A stretch of DNA of 64,000 nucleotides, taken from Taenia hydatigena (taxonomy: Eukaryota; Platyhelminthes; Cestoda; Cyclophyllidea; Taeniidae). Positions 46,330-58,659 of this stretch are shown piece by piece (the first letter of the stretch is position 1; each line of letters begins with the position of its first letter). A model generated the notes under the pieces. That model was not told where the DNA came from. It saw nothing but the letters and a program-made list of their open reading frames with translations, and ran no database searches. The stretch is taken from assembly GCA_036345935.2 (NCBI GenBank), contig JADWOT020000001.1, forward strand, positions 3,428,106 through 3,492,105. Reading direction: 5' to 3'. The position numbers and the translations under genes are program-made.

Positions 46330-49300
46330 AAAGCGCTAAGTGTTTTTCTTCGGCTTGCTTATTGCGGATCCATTGTTTGCTGGATATTAAAATTAAAATT
46401 TTGGCGAATGTAAAACTAATGCCAGTGACAAACTAGTCTGAACTCTAAGACGTCCTCGTGTTTTAGTGAATCACACGAGGTGAGCACCAATCGACCGTGG
46501 AAAAGCGTCAATTCCAGGGGTTGAGAGCTATCTGAGGTGAAGTTGAGGTCTCTGATGGAATGGTTCAGGCCTCGTTTGGTTACAACTGATGGAGGAGTTA
46601 ATTAGCACTCGAAAGCTAACTAATTTGAAACAATATTGTATTTGGACCCGAAAATTCGTTCCACAAAAAAAACAAACCTGTTTCAGTGTCCATAAGCGGA
46701 GCTGACTCGCTGGCGCTAGTCTTTGCTGCAAATCAATGCCCTCTTAGTGCTTTTTTATTGTCGGATTAGAGCATATTTAAGCCGAACAAATGGTCCCCTA
46801 ATAGTTTTTATTGCATACAATATTTCATAAGGCAACATCTTTTATGTGGAATGTGCGGCCTCTAAGATTCCCTTATTCGTCCTTAGTAGATTTCTTTTTC
46901 AATCAATTTCCGCCACTCGTCGACCCAATAGGAGTAATTAGCGGGGAGCTGTGAGAAAGTCCCCAATTTCCCAGTCTGTATCTAACTATTTTTGTTGCAT
47001 CAACAGAATCGTAAACGTGTTGGCAGCTGGTGTTTTGGTGGACGTTGGCAATCCTAATACATTTTGTGGGTTATTTTGTCTGAATGTAGCTTTTCGCTGC
47101 TTGTAGAGCTTCAGTAGCTTCCGTTTCACCCAGATGTCGGGGCTATTTGATTATGCGTGATTTTGGCGGTATCGGGGATTCACGAGCGTGGTAGCCAAAA
47201 TTAAATTTTCTCCGACTAAGTTGGGCAGTTTGGGCAGGAGCACCTTTAGGTGAGCAAAAAGAAGGAACAATTCTAAAGGCTCCTAAAGGTGACCGTAAAG
47301 GTGGAGGGGAATTCGTGAACTCCTCTGGTCAACTGTTTGTGGGAATGTTATAAAATACGCATTAATTTAATGTTCTCTAGGTTTATACGTTTTCATATTT
47401 CTGGTGATTTATTATCGAGGTCTGCTCTTAATTATTGAGTAAATTAGCGACCAATTCAGGCAATCGCCTAAAGCCAATCAGATTTGAGTCAGAGGTCTCG
47501 CTTTGCCTTCAAATTAACCTTGCAGTAAATCACAGTCCCCAAAAGAAATATGTACCTTTCCAACTTTCTTAAAGCAGTGGTAGTAATATTTTGCATTAGC
47601 GATTTCCCTTCTTGTGAAGCTTGCTATGTTTTTTTCAAATCAGTTTGGGAAGCGCCTTGCAGGTTGGTGTTGTACTAGTTTCCTACTTATTGCTCCGCCT
47701 TGAATATTCAAAATGGAAATTGCGCAATAACCGTCCACCATTCTCCCGTTCGGGCAATCTGTGAGCCTTGGATTTGGTTAGGAGTTTGTAGCCTTCTGCT
47801 TTGGGGGCTTGGCTCATGTATGGACAGCTCATGAGCAGCATCACAGGTCCGTAAAAAAGCTGAGTTCATTGGTAAAGTGGAATTTTCAAGTGCTTACCAC
47901 CCAACATTCCTCAAAGTTATCGTATGACTCGCACCGCCTTGGTAAAGGGCTCAAATTCATGTAAGAATAGTATACAAGGTTTAGAAGTGGCCCGACAAAA
48001 CTTCACCAAGTGTCTGTTCTTGTGCCCCTTTAAGGCTTCAAGTGGTGGTGCTAAAAATAGTAAAGTTCTGAAAAAGAGCATCACATTGACCAAAATTTAG
48101 ACCCTGAAATGTTTTCCAAACTGAAGAAACTGAAGCTTTTCTAAAATAATCAAGTTAGTTGTCTAGATCTGGGCCGGCGGCGCGTATGCAGTTTAGTAGC
48201 ATACAGTTGCTGGTATTTGATTTTGGAGACTTCGGAAGTCGGTTAAATAAAGTTAAGTTTCTGATAAAGGTTTACTACTGATGTAGTAAGTAGCATATGC
48301 CTTGGCTGTAAGCCAAGTGCCGAGGAAGTTAGTACACATTTATATTCTTTGATTTTTACCAATTATCGGTAAAATGGAAGCATCAGGTGCTCCATCATTT
48401 GAGTGTAGGTTGTAGATTCACCCAGGCCGTCTGAAAGGCCTTTTGCACCATCGGAGGGCATTTAGTCACTTCACGGGAGGGTAGTAAGTAGGATGGGGTG
48501 CGGGAGGTTGCTGGATCTTCAGCAATACCGGTTTCCAAGGCTATCATACCAAGACTAATAAGCTCCCCGTCAAAACAGGATTTTCTATCAAACAAGGTGA
48601 AAGTTACACCAATTAGGTGATTTTATGAACTACGTTTTTACAGGAGGACGCTTTTAAAGTCGCGTGCTTCCAATAGAGCTCATTTTAGTAACACCTGTCC
48701 AAGTTTTGGTTGTTTAAGCTTGTCTCGGTGCTCTAAGTTTTTAACCGACCTCGACAATTTTAAGGACACCCAAATGGACCGTAGTTTATCAAGGTGTGTT
48801 GCCATTTACTGACAGGACGGTGGGCAATTCTGGATTTCAGTTCTAATGATCCTGCCAAGGGTGTGGTTGATTGGAAGATAATCATGCCACATCGCCACAT
48901 TCTCCATATCACGTCGCGATCTTTGTTTTGATCATTACTAAGGAAAAATGACTTGGATCTGTAAGAATTTGGCAATGTCTTAAAATATGGCTGGGTGCGC
49001 TGGTTTACTATGTGCTAAATTGACAGCGTTCGACTGCCTTTTCCATGCACTAAGGTTGTCATTGATAGGTGCATTCAGTTTACATCTAGTCATCCACAAC
49101 CAGATTCAACAAATCGTCCCCCGGCATCTCGCCTACAAGGCCATTTTTAATTAACATGAGTACTACACGGTCCTTTCGCCTTTTGAGCGCCGCCTTGGGG
49201 CCATTCTCGCTGTTTGCCTTTATGCCGTTGAGTAGTTTCTCTTCTAGTACGTAGACTTAATCTCTGTAGCCAACTGGCGGAGCACCATTGAAAGGTCGAA

Positions 49301-49970
49301 TCTTATTGCGGTGGGCAGTCATTGACTGAGCACGGAGTTGTGCATTGCGGACGGGGTTTTTCGTGGGTGAGGGAACCTTCACTACATGGAAGGGGTTTTT
49401 GCTCCAAAAGTGGTGAAATTTATGGTGCTTTCCGGTTGGGCAATCAGTCTGTATATTTGGACGAGATCTCTTTCGTGGCATGCGTTGGGCCGACCGTGCT
49501 TGTCATAGTATTTTTTGCCTACTATAAGAGGTCTGGTCTAATTTCTACATGGTTCAATCCCTTGAGCTAAGTCGGGTGAAGGGAGCCTAAATGCTTCAAC
49601 CAATGCACTGTCTTGACGCCCACCATCGATAGCCTTGATGGTATGACCCGTCACTTCTCTAGGCGTGCTGGTAACGCCTGTTCTCTCGAAGAAAAGTCGT
49701 ATAAACAAACAAGAGGCGAAGCATTACATCACAGCTGTCAAAGTGAGAAAAATTAGGATGTCAAAGGAGGAATCGGTTCTACAGATTTAAAGATCTGGTC
49801 TACCTTTTCTCGCCTTTTAAACCACTTTTTTTCACGAGCGCAGCATCCACTGAAGAGGTTCATTACTGTTGATAGTCCATCCTCTTGCAGCACTGCTTAG
49901 TTCGAGCTACTGTGTTCACACGGTGTCAAGTACGCTCTGTTCTCCTTCCGTCCGTCTTTTTCCCTGCCCC
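46330..49970. other. G+T-rich stretch, no gene seen
   Basis: No convincing exon, RNA gene or transposon is recognised. A small perfect hairpin (CTTGGCT-GTA-AGCCAAG, 48301-48317) is present. Confidence 0.4.
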
Positions 49971-49975
49971 TGTAG

Positions 49976-50228
49976 TAGTCCGGATCAGCATTGGTGCATC
50001 AACTGTTTACGGCTTCAGGGAGGTAAATATTGCTGGTCCCAGCCCATCACTTTAGTTCCATTTCAGGTTTATCTCACACGTAGCTGGCTCCGTTTCGCAG
50101 CAGAAGTCGTCTGTAATCCATCAACATTAGTAAGGCAGAAAATAAGGCGACTCCACATTCGGAAGTGTCTTATCGAGGAAGAGTTGAACGATTTAAATCA
50201 TCTGTCGAGAAATTTACCAACGAAATGA
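49976..50228 (+). CDS. Possible last two exons of an unidentified + strand gene
   Basis: A candidate exon 49976-50022 (acceptor CCCCTGTAG, donor GAG|GTAAAT) and a candidate last exon 50067-50228 (acceptor TTTCAG) join in one open frame. The frame ends at a TGA with a Lys/Arg/Glu/Leu-rich end (IRRLHIRKCLIEEELNDL) that looks more protein-like than chance frames nearby. AATAAA hexamers follow at 50664 and about 50803-50812. No family is recognised and no upstream exons were found in the preceding 13 kb, so this is a weak prediction. Confidence 0.3.
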
Positions 50229-50663
50229 ATCTAAGGTGGACGAATCCGTAAGATGCAGAGGCGACATCTATGGATAAATTCTCTCTCGACTGTAGTCCAA
50301 GATTCAATTGTTTGTTTGTTAATCATGGTTTTGGTATAAACGTGTCATTCATCGCCGGTGGTGCTGATTCATTTAGTGAAGATATGGGAGGAGAGATGGA
50401 AACTGGCGGTCTAATTCTCGATTTCACGCAAAATATGCTGTCAACAGTTTGATGACAAACTACGTCCCCTTGTTCGTCCGGTTCCTCGTCTCCTTGTTCG
50501 ACTCTCCGGGCAGGTCTTCGGTCCGTCTCTTTAAGTGTAGAGATTGGGTAGATAGTGCGTCATCGCACATCACCCTTGTCATAATCGCCGATTTTTTTTT
50601 TCCTATTCACAGGTTTCCTCTCGACGACCTCCGGCTCCCGCAAGTCTGTTACTTCGGAGTGTA

Positions 50664-50669
50664 AATAAA
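50664..50669 (+). terminator. Candidate poly(A) signal on + strand
   Basis: AATAAA after the candidate last exon, with further AATAAA/AATAAT hexamers at about 50803-50812. It also marks the end of the G+T-rich stretch. Confidence 0.35.
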
Positions 50670-50829
50670 CGCATGCCCGAAAGTAAATGTTCTCCTTTGT
50701 CGTCCCTCCCCTCCCTCCATCCTCTCCTCCTGCTCCTCGGCTTTAACATGTATATCGCGCGCGCACTCTTAACTAGCCTCTCCTCATAATTGTTGGTTTC
50801 ATAAATAAATAATAAAATTGCATTTTGTG

Positions 50830-53100
50830 CGTTACCGGTTGAGTGGAAAGAGGGGGTGGCTAAGTGATCTGCCAACTTGAAATGGAGCATCGTTTTCTGG
50901 AATAGTGGGTGTGTTAAAAACGTGGGGTTGTCTAGTATCCGGAGTCAGTTTTCACCCTCCTTTGAGGGCTTTCGGTAAGGCTGCCTTGAAAGTGGCTGGG
51001 AAGGGGGTTAGAAACCCTTTTTTCTCAACGAGGTCATAATGATAGTATCCGCTCTCTTCTCCTCCCATCCCCCACCACACCATGGCATCGGGTCGTAATG
51101 CGATGCGTCGAATGTCAATTAGCAATAACCTCCACAATTCCGACGTAACCAAGGCGTGAAGATGCTGCGGTTCTGGTGGCATGACTCACCAACCGTCCCC
51201 CTCGAGTTCCCATTGGTTGGTCCTCATTGCGCACGGATCTAATTGGTGATTTGCGACATCCTCTTTTATGACGTTCCTTCAAAAGATGGCTGGACCTCCT
51301 CTTGTACTCAAGGGTAAACGGAGCTGCAGCATTAGGAAATCACCTACTTGAAGTTGTTCTTAAACCTCCTCTGCACACATAGAAGCTCATCACATTCAAC
51401 CAACTTCAAAGCTCACCTCTGAATCAGACTATTTACGAGGTCACTTCTCTATCGCCCAGGTGACTCCGATAATTTGTTTGCAATGCTTTGAAAACGCCCC
51501 AGCGTTCACCTTTTGTCCCCCTTGGGAGGTGCCCTGCCTTTCACCACACTACCTTCACATGCTTCAATGTGCGCTTTATTATTCCCTCTCCTTCAACGGC
51601 GGGTTGCAAGATGTGCCAATTTTCGCTTCAGTCGCATTCACTTCTCGGTGAGTATCTCTCAACACGATTCCGAGAAGGCGGCGAAATCTCGAAAATCTGC
51701 AGTGGCTCGTATTCTTGACGCATTAATGCGTGATCACACAGGTGGCCTGCTTCACATCGTCAACACTCGAATTTGATCTCGAAAGTATTTCCGAGGATTG
51801 TGACATCGATAATAAGTAAATCTCCATTAAAGCAACGAGCAAGTGTAGAATCAAAAGAGGACAGGCTTCCATGCTACAATGTAGGGGTGGAGGAGGTTGA
51901 AGTGCCTGTGGTAGAATTGAATAAGATTAAAGCAGTCAAGACAATTGACGTAATTTGTTTTCCCCCAAACAGTGAATTGAACTACGAGAGTTGAAATTAG
52001 CGACTCTGGCAACTTCTCCCACTCTCGCACACCTGAAACCTTGTGATGAATCACGTGGTGTGTGCGGAGGTGACTCACAGACAGGTGGGGTCTGCGCACG
52101 CAATTGGTCCCACAGCCCGACAGACATGCCTCTACGTAGTCGCGACCCCAAGTATTCCACTTACACATTAGGGGCGGCGAAGAAATCTTCATCGCAAAAC
52201 CAGACACTACGACTGGCCTGTTGAAAGTAGCGCCAGTCGTTCAAGGGTGGAGCTTGATTCTGCAGCTCTCAACTCAATCCGCATTTCCAGCTGAACTCAC
52301 CTGCTAAGGCTCAATTCAGGGGAGGTACAGTGGAAAATCGGAAACCACTACAACGCCGCGCTTTACATTTCTCTCTTGACATGCCAGAATTTAACGTGTT
52401 ACGCCTGCCATCTATCAAACACTTCCATTGCTTTCAAATAAATGAGAATAGCTGAACCCCTTGTCAATATTTGGTGAATTCCGCATTGAAGATGTCGCTC
52501 CAGACGTCTGTTGAAGCGTCAAAGCTTTTGAAATTGGGGTACATCTTTCCCATGTTTCCCCAACTTTAAGGGTCTCGATTTGCGACTAGACAACGGTGGA
52601 GATGTGTTGCACTATAAGGATTGCGAAATTGGTAGTTTTGACATTGATAATTAGAAAGGTAGCTTTGCTCTAGAAGGCATTCTCCTCTTCATCTACAAAT
52701 GAGCCTAGTTACAAGCCACACCTAGTTCACCGTTGATGCGGTAGCACAGTCGTAGATTCAAAAAAGGCCTCCAAAGTGGACCAAGTCGATGCAAGTGAGT
52801 GAGCCATGAACAGTCAAGCGTATCTCATCAACCACCACCGAATTTGATGACCAAAAGGAACCTCCTCGTCCTCCGTAACCCCCTCCTACACTCCTATCAA
52901 AGATAAAACCGAGATCAGCGCGTTTCTAAAGGGTGCGCCAATTTCACGCAAGAAGTAATTCCAATTCCAATCCATTATGTATACGGCAGAAAGTTGTGTA
53001 AGTAAATTTCCCCTACGGCTTTGGTGGCGCATCCGTAATGCTTTGTTGAAATTTCCCGTGACCGTTTTGCACTCATGTGGTTGAATTTCGTTGGCACAGC
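50830..53100. other. Intergenic, no gene supported
   Basis: Several open frames of 60-118 codons on both strands (for example around 51.46-52.0 kb) have no recognisable domain or consistent splice pattern. An 8-base perfect hairpin stem is at 52210-52239. Confidence 0.4.
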
Positions 53101-53114
53101 ACTCCATCACCTCT

Positions 53115-53810
53115 CTTCAAGGCGTCGGTTCTCGTGGGCTTGCTAGCCTAAACCTTAGACTTCGAAAACCGCATGATCTGGCTAAGCGATTCTGATCACA
53201 AAGCCGAAAAATTACACGATCCAGAAATGAATTGTAGGATAATTGCATCGTTTCTAGGACTGGACGACATGTGGCACCGACTTGTTGAAAGCACTTGTCG
53301 TCCTCCACATCAGCATCTCTCAATTTAGACACGAGATTGCGGGCGGCATTAGCATTTGTTGTCTGGCCAGCCGCATTATTGAAGAAGGATGGTTCGATGA
53401 TGGTGCTTTCAGTGACACCTCGTAAAATGCCTTCATTTCCCACCAATCACATGTGGATTTTCGGAAACCCCAAGTGCGACAATTTCGTTGAGCAGCCTCA
53501 TCACTGAAGATGACCGTGTTCCAAAAAATCGGCATTCATCTCTTGTTGCTGCTGCTGCTTTTGTTTCACAATCCATTCAACGAACTCCCTTCGCTGTCCG
53601 TGGTCAACAGACTTCAGTTCTTGAGGCAATTTAGCTTTTTAAGTTTGAATATGATAATCTTTCTTGAGACTGCACTATAGAGGGCTTCTTAAAACGATGC
53701 CCAAGTCTTGACCACAATGCCGAATTGATGTCCCTACGGTCTCGACAACCCCTCACAATCTGCTTCGATGTGTTCCATAGAACATCTAGTTGAAAGGCAG
53801 CCAGAGTGTT
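53115..53810 (-). pseudogene. Decayed mariner-like (DDE/D) transposase fragment
   Basis: Reading the - strand in shifting frames gives blocks of a mariner-family transposase in the right order: KLPQELKSVDHGQRREFVEWI (53.64-53.57 kb), a Gln run, IFSDEA with the first catalytic Asp (about 53.51 kb), NCRTWGF, then GVTESTIIEPSFF, and FQQVGAT where the family has FQQDGAT, so the second catalytic Asp is Val. It ends with an RSC-F-SL stretch in place of the usual RS-DL-PLDFFLWG block. At least one frameshift separates the parts. Terminal inverted repeats were not found. It is clearly inactive. Confidence 0.8.
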
Positions 53811-53819
53811 TAAGATCAC

Positions 53820-54600
53820 TAACGGATCCTATCTTCCAAAATTTCAGGCAATTTCCTTGCAGTTAGTGAAGCAAAATTACAATGCCGACAATATTTTGTT
53901 TTTGATGTTTCAAAAATGTTGCTCAACAGTGGAAGAGCATTGCTCCCTCGTGTAGCGCTCCATTTCGAATAACCCTGAACTCTCACTTCAACGCGCAAAT
54001 AGGACAAAATTAAAATCTTGCGTGAAGCCTTGATTCACAAACTTTTCAGTTTAATGTCGTGACTTTTTTTATGAGTCTTAGTTAAGGCAAATTTTTGCTG
54101 AAACCCTATAGCGAAAGCTCCAGCCCGTCCTTTACATCGTACCAGTGAACCAAACAATGGACAGTGAGGGGACCAAGCTGTGGGACATTCTCATCAAGTC
54201 CAGATCCTCTTGTATCTGTACCTTTGCTCCTACTCTCCTCTGTTGAACTACTACTTCACCAAGACCTCCATGGAAAGTAAGAGTTGAGGGTTTTATCGAA
54301 CCAACTAAACAGCTCCACTTATTCCACGATCTCCACATCCATCCCACATCTGAGATCGGTGCTACCCAACAACTTGTCCATCTAATGTTTCAAGCTAAAA
54401 CAAAGTGGCTTGTTCCTCATTACGAATGATGCAAAAAGCTTCCACTGCCTCGGTACGAAGTGAAGGGATGTAACAAAGCATTGCGCTGAAATGAAAGCTT
54501 CGTTTGGATTAGCAAATGTGCCACTCATTTTGATAGAAGGAGTATTTAAAAGAAGCCACTAGGAGAGTGTGATCCAATGAGGAGCGTGATGGAGGTGAGC
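53820..54600. other. Intergenic flank upstream of ENPP cluster
   Basis: May include the decayed N-terminal DNA-binding part of the mariner-like element, but no clear motif is seen. No gene is recognised. Confidence 0.35.
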
Positions 54601-54634
54601 CAATCGACGGTCAAGAGGACATCAAGGCGTGAGG

Positions 54635-54641
54635 TATAAAA
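54635..54641 (+). promoter_or_regulatory. TATA box of first ENPP gene
   Basis: GTATAAAAG 44 nt before the ATG at 54679. The 5' UTR would be only about 15-20 nt, which argues against any upstream start. Confidence 0.65.
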
Positions 54642-54678
54642 GAAATTTTCTTTGAATAGTGTGTCATCATTGGCAACT

Positions 54679-56095
54679 ATGATGAGGTGTGCAATTTGGG
54701 GTCAGTGCCTACTTCTCCTTGCATTCAGCTTTCCTTCACACTGTGCAAACAAGGTTATTTTCATCTCTTTCGATGGCTTCCGACACGACTACCTCGAAAT
54801 GGCGAAAGCTAAGGGCAAGAATATATCAGCCTTCGAGCAACTCCGTAATGCCGGGTTTCAAGCTGTAGTGCAGAATGTGATGGTGACACTGACATTCCCT
54901 TCACACTATACTATGGCAACGGGTCGCAATGTGGAGAATCATGGTCTAGTAGGCAATAAGTTCTACGACCCTGATTTGAGGAAGTCATTTTCATACAAGA
55001 AAACAGAAAGAAATATGGAATCGCCATGGTTCGAATATGGCGGTGCGGAACCGCTGTGGATCACAAACGAGCGACATGGAGGCAGAAGCTGCGTTTCCCA
55101 GTGGGTTGGCAATGAGGCACGGATTCACAACAAAATGGCTTTCGCCACCGCAGGCATCTATAACAAAGGATTTCCTCTGGATTACCGAGTTGATCGAGTC
55201 ATGGATTGGATATCGCGTGACGAGTTCACCCTGGCCATGATGTACTTCGACCAACCCGATGTTAACGGTCACAGATACGGGCCCAACTCCGATGAGGTGA
55301 TGGATGTAGTGGAAGAACTCAACAGAGCTCTTGCCTACCTTCTTCAGAGAATAGAGCAAACACCTTCGATTAAGGACAGAATAAACATTGTCGTTTCCTC
55401 CGATCATGGAATGACAAAGGTTGATCCAGAGCACAGAGTCATTGATTTATACAAAAAATTACAAAATGTAAGCAAATACGTCATTTTCGATAGTTCTCCA
55501 GCAACTCTCGGTTTGTGGACCAAAAATGAATCGGTGGTTACAAATGAAGAGTTATTTAGACGACTTAATGGTACCGAACACCTTAGCGTTTACTACAAAA
55601 GCGATATCCCGGAGAGATATTATTACAAGAAGAACTCGAGAATCGCACCAGTCTTCGCAGTTGCAGACAATGGATGGCTAATCAAGCTATATAAAAGTCC
55701 ATACAAAGATTTGTGTATGTTTACCTCTCACTCATTCTCCATCACTTCTTAATTCCACCAATTTATCATTATGCATAGAGTAACGCTTTCACTTCTTTCC
55801 TCTTCCCACAACAGATGGAATGCACGGCTATGATAACATGGAACCCGACATGCGTCCCTTCATGGTGGCAATGGGTCCTGACATTCCACAGCTCCCAGAT
55901 CTGCAACGCTTCTACCAGGTTGACCTCTACCCCTACATCTGTGCACTGCTGAGACTGGACAAGCCAAACAAAATCGACGGACTAATTGACCGTGTGTTGC
56001 CCTTCTTGAAGGCGAAGCCGAGTGAGGACTACCTGGAACGATTCCGTCTCTACGCTTCTGGCGCCTTAATCCCTAACCCACCCACCTACAACTGA
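54679..56095 (+). CDS. Secreted ENPP-type ectonucleotide pyrophosphatase/phosphodiesterase
   Basis: Exon 1 54679-55714 and exon 2 55815-56095 are joined by a 100-nt phase-1 intron (GTATGT...ACAACAG), giving 438 residues. A signal peptide (~20 residues ending SHCA) precedes the phosphodiesterase domain (PF01663 type). All metal and catalytic positions of the ENPP family are visible: Asp in SFDGFR, nucleophile Thr in TLTFPSH, Asn in GLVGN, Asp/His in QPDVNGHRYGP, Asp/His in SSDHGM, and His in GMHGYDN in exon 2. The Asn of the common FPNHY motif is Ser. The enzyme should split phosphodiester bonds in nucleotides or lipids outside the cell; the substrate cannot be told. There is no C-terminal hydrophobic tail, so it is probably secreted. 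ATG 54679 is chosen over an in-frame upstream TTG because of the TATA position; ATG 54682 is also possible. AATAAA at 56111. Confidence 0.93.
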
Positions 56096-56110
56096 AATGT
56101 CTATTTAATT

Positions 56111-56116
56111 AATAAA
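56111..56116 (+). terminator. Poly(A) signal of first ENPP gene
   Basis: AATAAA only 15 nt after the stop codon, giving a very short 3' UTR. Confidence 0.65.
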
Positions 56117-56129
56117 AAATTACTCTTTT

Positions 56130-56940
56130 TTGCTCAAATCCACTCTCTCTTGATTCTGGTGGTTGGTGATTAAGACAGCCAAAGGTATCCATTGCTGCAA
56201 CTACCAATTAACAACTCACCTCTCTGCCTAGTTATTCCGAGTCAGTTTTCAGTTTGGCGACCTTGTGTAAGTGAACAAGTCCCAACCATTTCAAATCAGT
56301 AGCCATGATTGAGTGAATAGGCGTTAATTTGGCTCGGTAACAGCTGCAGAGTTATGCGGGCAACAAGTGTATTACTCTGTAAGCACCGAGGAAAACTTCA
56401 AAATAACCCAGCAAACTGATTATTTCACTTTCAAAACGTCTATTGTAAGCGTGATTAATCCACCCAAAATTCAATTCACTCCCAATGTCAACGACGCCAA
56501 CTCCAGAGCCTTCTACCTCTTGTGGGTTGATTAACCTAGAAACCACACCCCTGAAACTTGAACCCCCATTGCCTCAGCCATATGTGCACAAGACAAAAGC
56601 AAGATGACAAGTCTAGGCGACACCCAGCACGGCACACACTTGCTCCATGAATTTTAAAATCTATATTCCTTCACACGATTTCCTGAAGCTTTTACATCTA
56701 GATGGTCTAGACTGGTCTAATCAAGATTGTTTCAAAAGATTAAAAAATAGAAAAGTAATACAAATTGGATTGGTCCATTTGGGGAGTTAGTGATGCTTTA
56801 GCACTTAAAAATGGCTGCCAACATTTTCAGATTCCAAAAGTGGGATTTTATGGTAAAATGTACTACTAAGGAAGGAACAGAGATTACAAGGCTTTTGTAT
56901 AAATGTATTAGATGAAATTTTGAAAAAGATCCATTCAGTA
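56130..56940. other. Convergent intergenic region between two ENPP genes
   Basis: No gene is seen. It separates the 3' ends of the + and - strand ENPP genes. Confidence 0.5.
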
Positions 56941-56960
56941 AGGGGATTGGTGAGTTTCTA

Positions 56961-58608
56961 TCACACACGAGGGAGTAGTTGCATAGACAACACAAGGACG
57001 AGCATCAGAAAGACATTGCCTAAAATGGAACAAAAAAATGGAACAAAGTTAGAGCGAGTCCACGTCAACTCGGTAGTGATATGATGTGAGACACTGAAAG
57101 CACATTTGGGAGGAGGCACTGAGTGAACAATCAATCCTTACCTGCGAGCATCGTCGGAGCACTGTTGAGTGGATCCAAACCCTTCGCATACCGGTCGAAC
57201 TGTCTGATCACATCCATCGAAGGTAGGTATTTGACGAAGGGAGCCACGCGGTACACGTCACTGTCAACCATGTTGGGCTTGTAAATCTTGAGGAGGAGAC
57301 AGACGAGCGCGTAGACGTCCACTTGGTAGAACACTGGTACAGCACCCAGTTTTCGTATGCCTGGTCCCATGGCAACGATGAAGGGATGCATGTCGGGTTC
57401 GGAGTTGTTGTAACCGTGCATTCCATCTGTAGTGTGGTAGACCAGTTGTTAGTCAACCCATTGGAACACTGAGTGTGATGTGAATTTCCATGAGCAAAGA
57501 AAAGACTTACTTAGCTTATTGTCGTATGGTTTTGAAGCGTTGGTTTGAACCATCCAACCGATGTGTGGTAGGACAACAATCGGAGCGATTCGCCTATTGT
57601 GCTTAAAGTGATATTCATCAGGGATGTTCTCTTTCAGGTAGACGTCGCAATGTGGAAGCTTTTTAAGTTTTTCATACATTTCTCTCACAGATAAACCTGT
57701 GCCAGTTCAAAAACACCATTAATTAAGTGGTTGCAAGCACAAGGCAAACAATGAAAGGCAACCACTGACTAACCATTTGGTTTTGGCCATACACCCAATG
57801 TCGCCGGCGAACCATCTACACCAAATAGATACTCATCCGGCGACAAAACTTCGCTAACGTTGACAATTTTTTTGTTACTGACTCTTGTCATGCCGTGATC
57901 ACTTGTGACTATGATGTTTGGTGGTTCATCAAAGTCATCCGACTGCTCGACCCTTTGTAGCAAATAGGCAATACCATCGTTCACCTTTTCCAGTGTGTCA
58001 AGAACTTCCTTGGAATTAGGTCCATGCTTGTGTCCGATTGAGTCCGGCTCATTGAAGTACATCATAACGAGGTTTACGTCGGGCTTTGTAATCCAATCCA
58101 TGACTCGATCCACTCGATATTTAAGGCTTGGCAGACTGCTATAGAGGCCAAAGTTGACGTACGCCATTTCGCCATACATGCGAGAATCGCTGCTTGGCCA
58201 ATAGAAGACGCCACTTTTCCCACCGTTTCGTTGGTTCGTCAACCATATCTGCTCGTTGTGATTCATGGTAAACCATTTAGGCTGCAGATTCTTCTTGGCA
58301 TCGGTGTATTTATAATACTCTTTATATTCAGGGTCGTAGAATGTGTTGCCTACTAGACCATGGTTTTCAACAGTGCGTCCAGTAGCGAGAGAAAAGTGTG
58401 ATGGGAATGTGAGTGTAACCATCACGTTCTGCACTTGCATTCCACGAAATCCCTCACTGGCGATTTTTTGAAAAGCGGAAACATTTCTGCCATTTTGTAG
58501 GGCATATTCGATGTAATCGTGTCGGAAGCCATCAAGGGAGACCAGAATGACTTTTTGTGAGTAGCATGTGTCGCAGAGCAGGAACAGGAATGCTAGAAGT
58601 AAGTTCAT
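56961..58608 (-). CDS. Membrane/GPI-anchored ENPP-type phosphodiesterase
   Basis: Four exons on the - strand: 57774-58608, 57511-57696, 57142-57426, 56961-57019, with three short phase-1 introns (77, 84, 122 nt) and good GT/AG sites, giving 454 residues. A signal peptide (MNLLLAFLFLLCDTCYS) precedes the domain. Catalytic and metal sites are all present: SLDGFR, TLTFPSH, GLVGN, EPDSIGHKHGP, TSDHGM, and GMHGYNN at the start of exon 3. The fourth exon, easy to miss, adds a hydrophobic end (NVFLMLVLVLSMQLL) of the kind that directs GPI attachment or membrane anchoring. An in-frame ATG at 58638 lies only 8 nt from the TATA box, so the ATG at 58608 is taken as the start. Without exon 4 the protein would read into the intron and stop after a few residues. 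Confidence 0.9.
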
Positions 58609-58645
58609 TTCACACTGGAAATGAAATTGCCGCTTCATATCGCTG

Positions 58646-58654
58646 CTTTTATAA
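58646..58654 (-). promoter_or_regulatory. TATA box of - strand ENPP gene
   Basis: TTATAAAAG on the - strand, 38 nt before the ATG at 58608. Transcription would start near 58615-58625, downstream of the other in-frame ATG at 58638. Confidence 0.6.
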
Positions 58655-58659
58655 TTGGC

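Noticed and set aside
49322..49570. 82-codon + strand frame
   Set aside because: No motif, and no splice sites linking it convincingly to the candidate exons at 49976-50228.
50270..50452. 60-codon + strand frame after the candidate last exon
   Set aside because: It follows the TGA of the better candidate and has no recognisable domain.
51460..51994. Overlapping + strand frames, one ending near a good donor (51650)
   Set aside because: There is a GTGAGT donor but no matching acceptor or family signal, so a gene is not supported.
54652..54678. Upstream non-ATG extension of the first ENPP frame
   Set aside because: It would start at TTG; the TATA box at 54635 leaves almost no room, and the ATG at 54679 gives a proper signal peptide. 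The same holds for TTG 60336 in the other copy.
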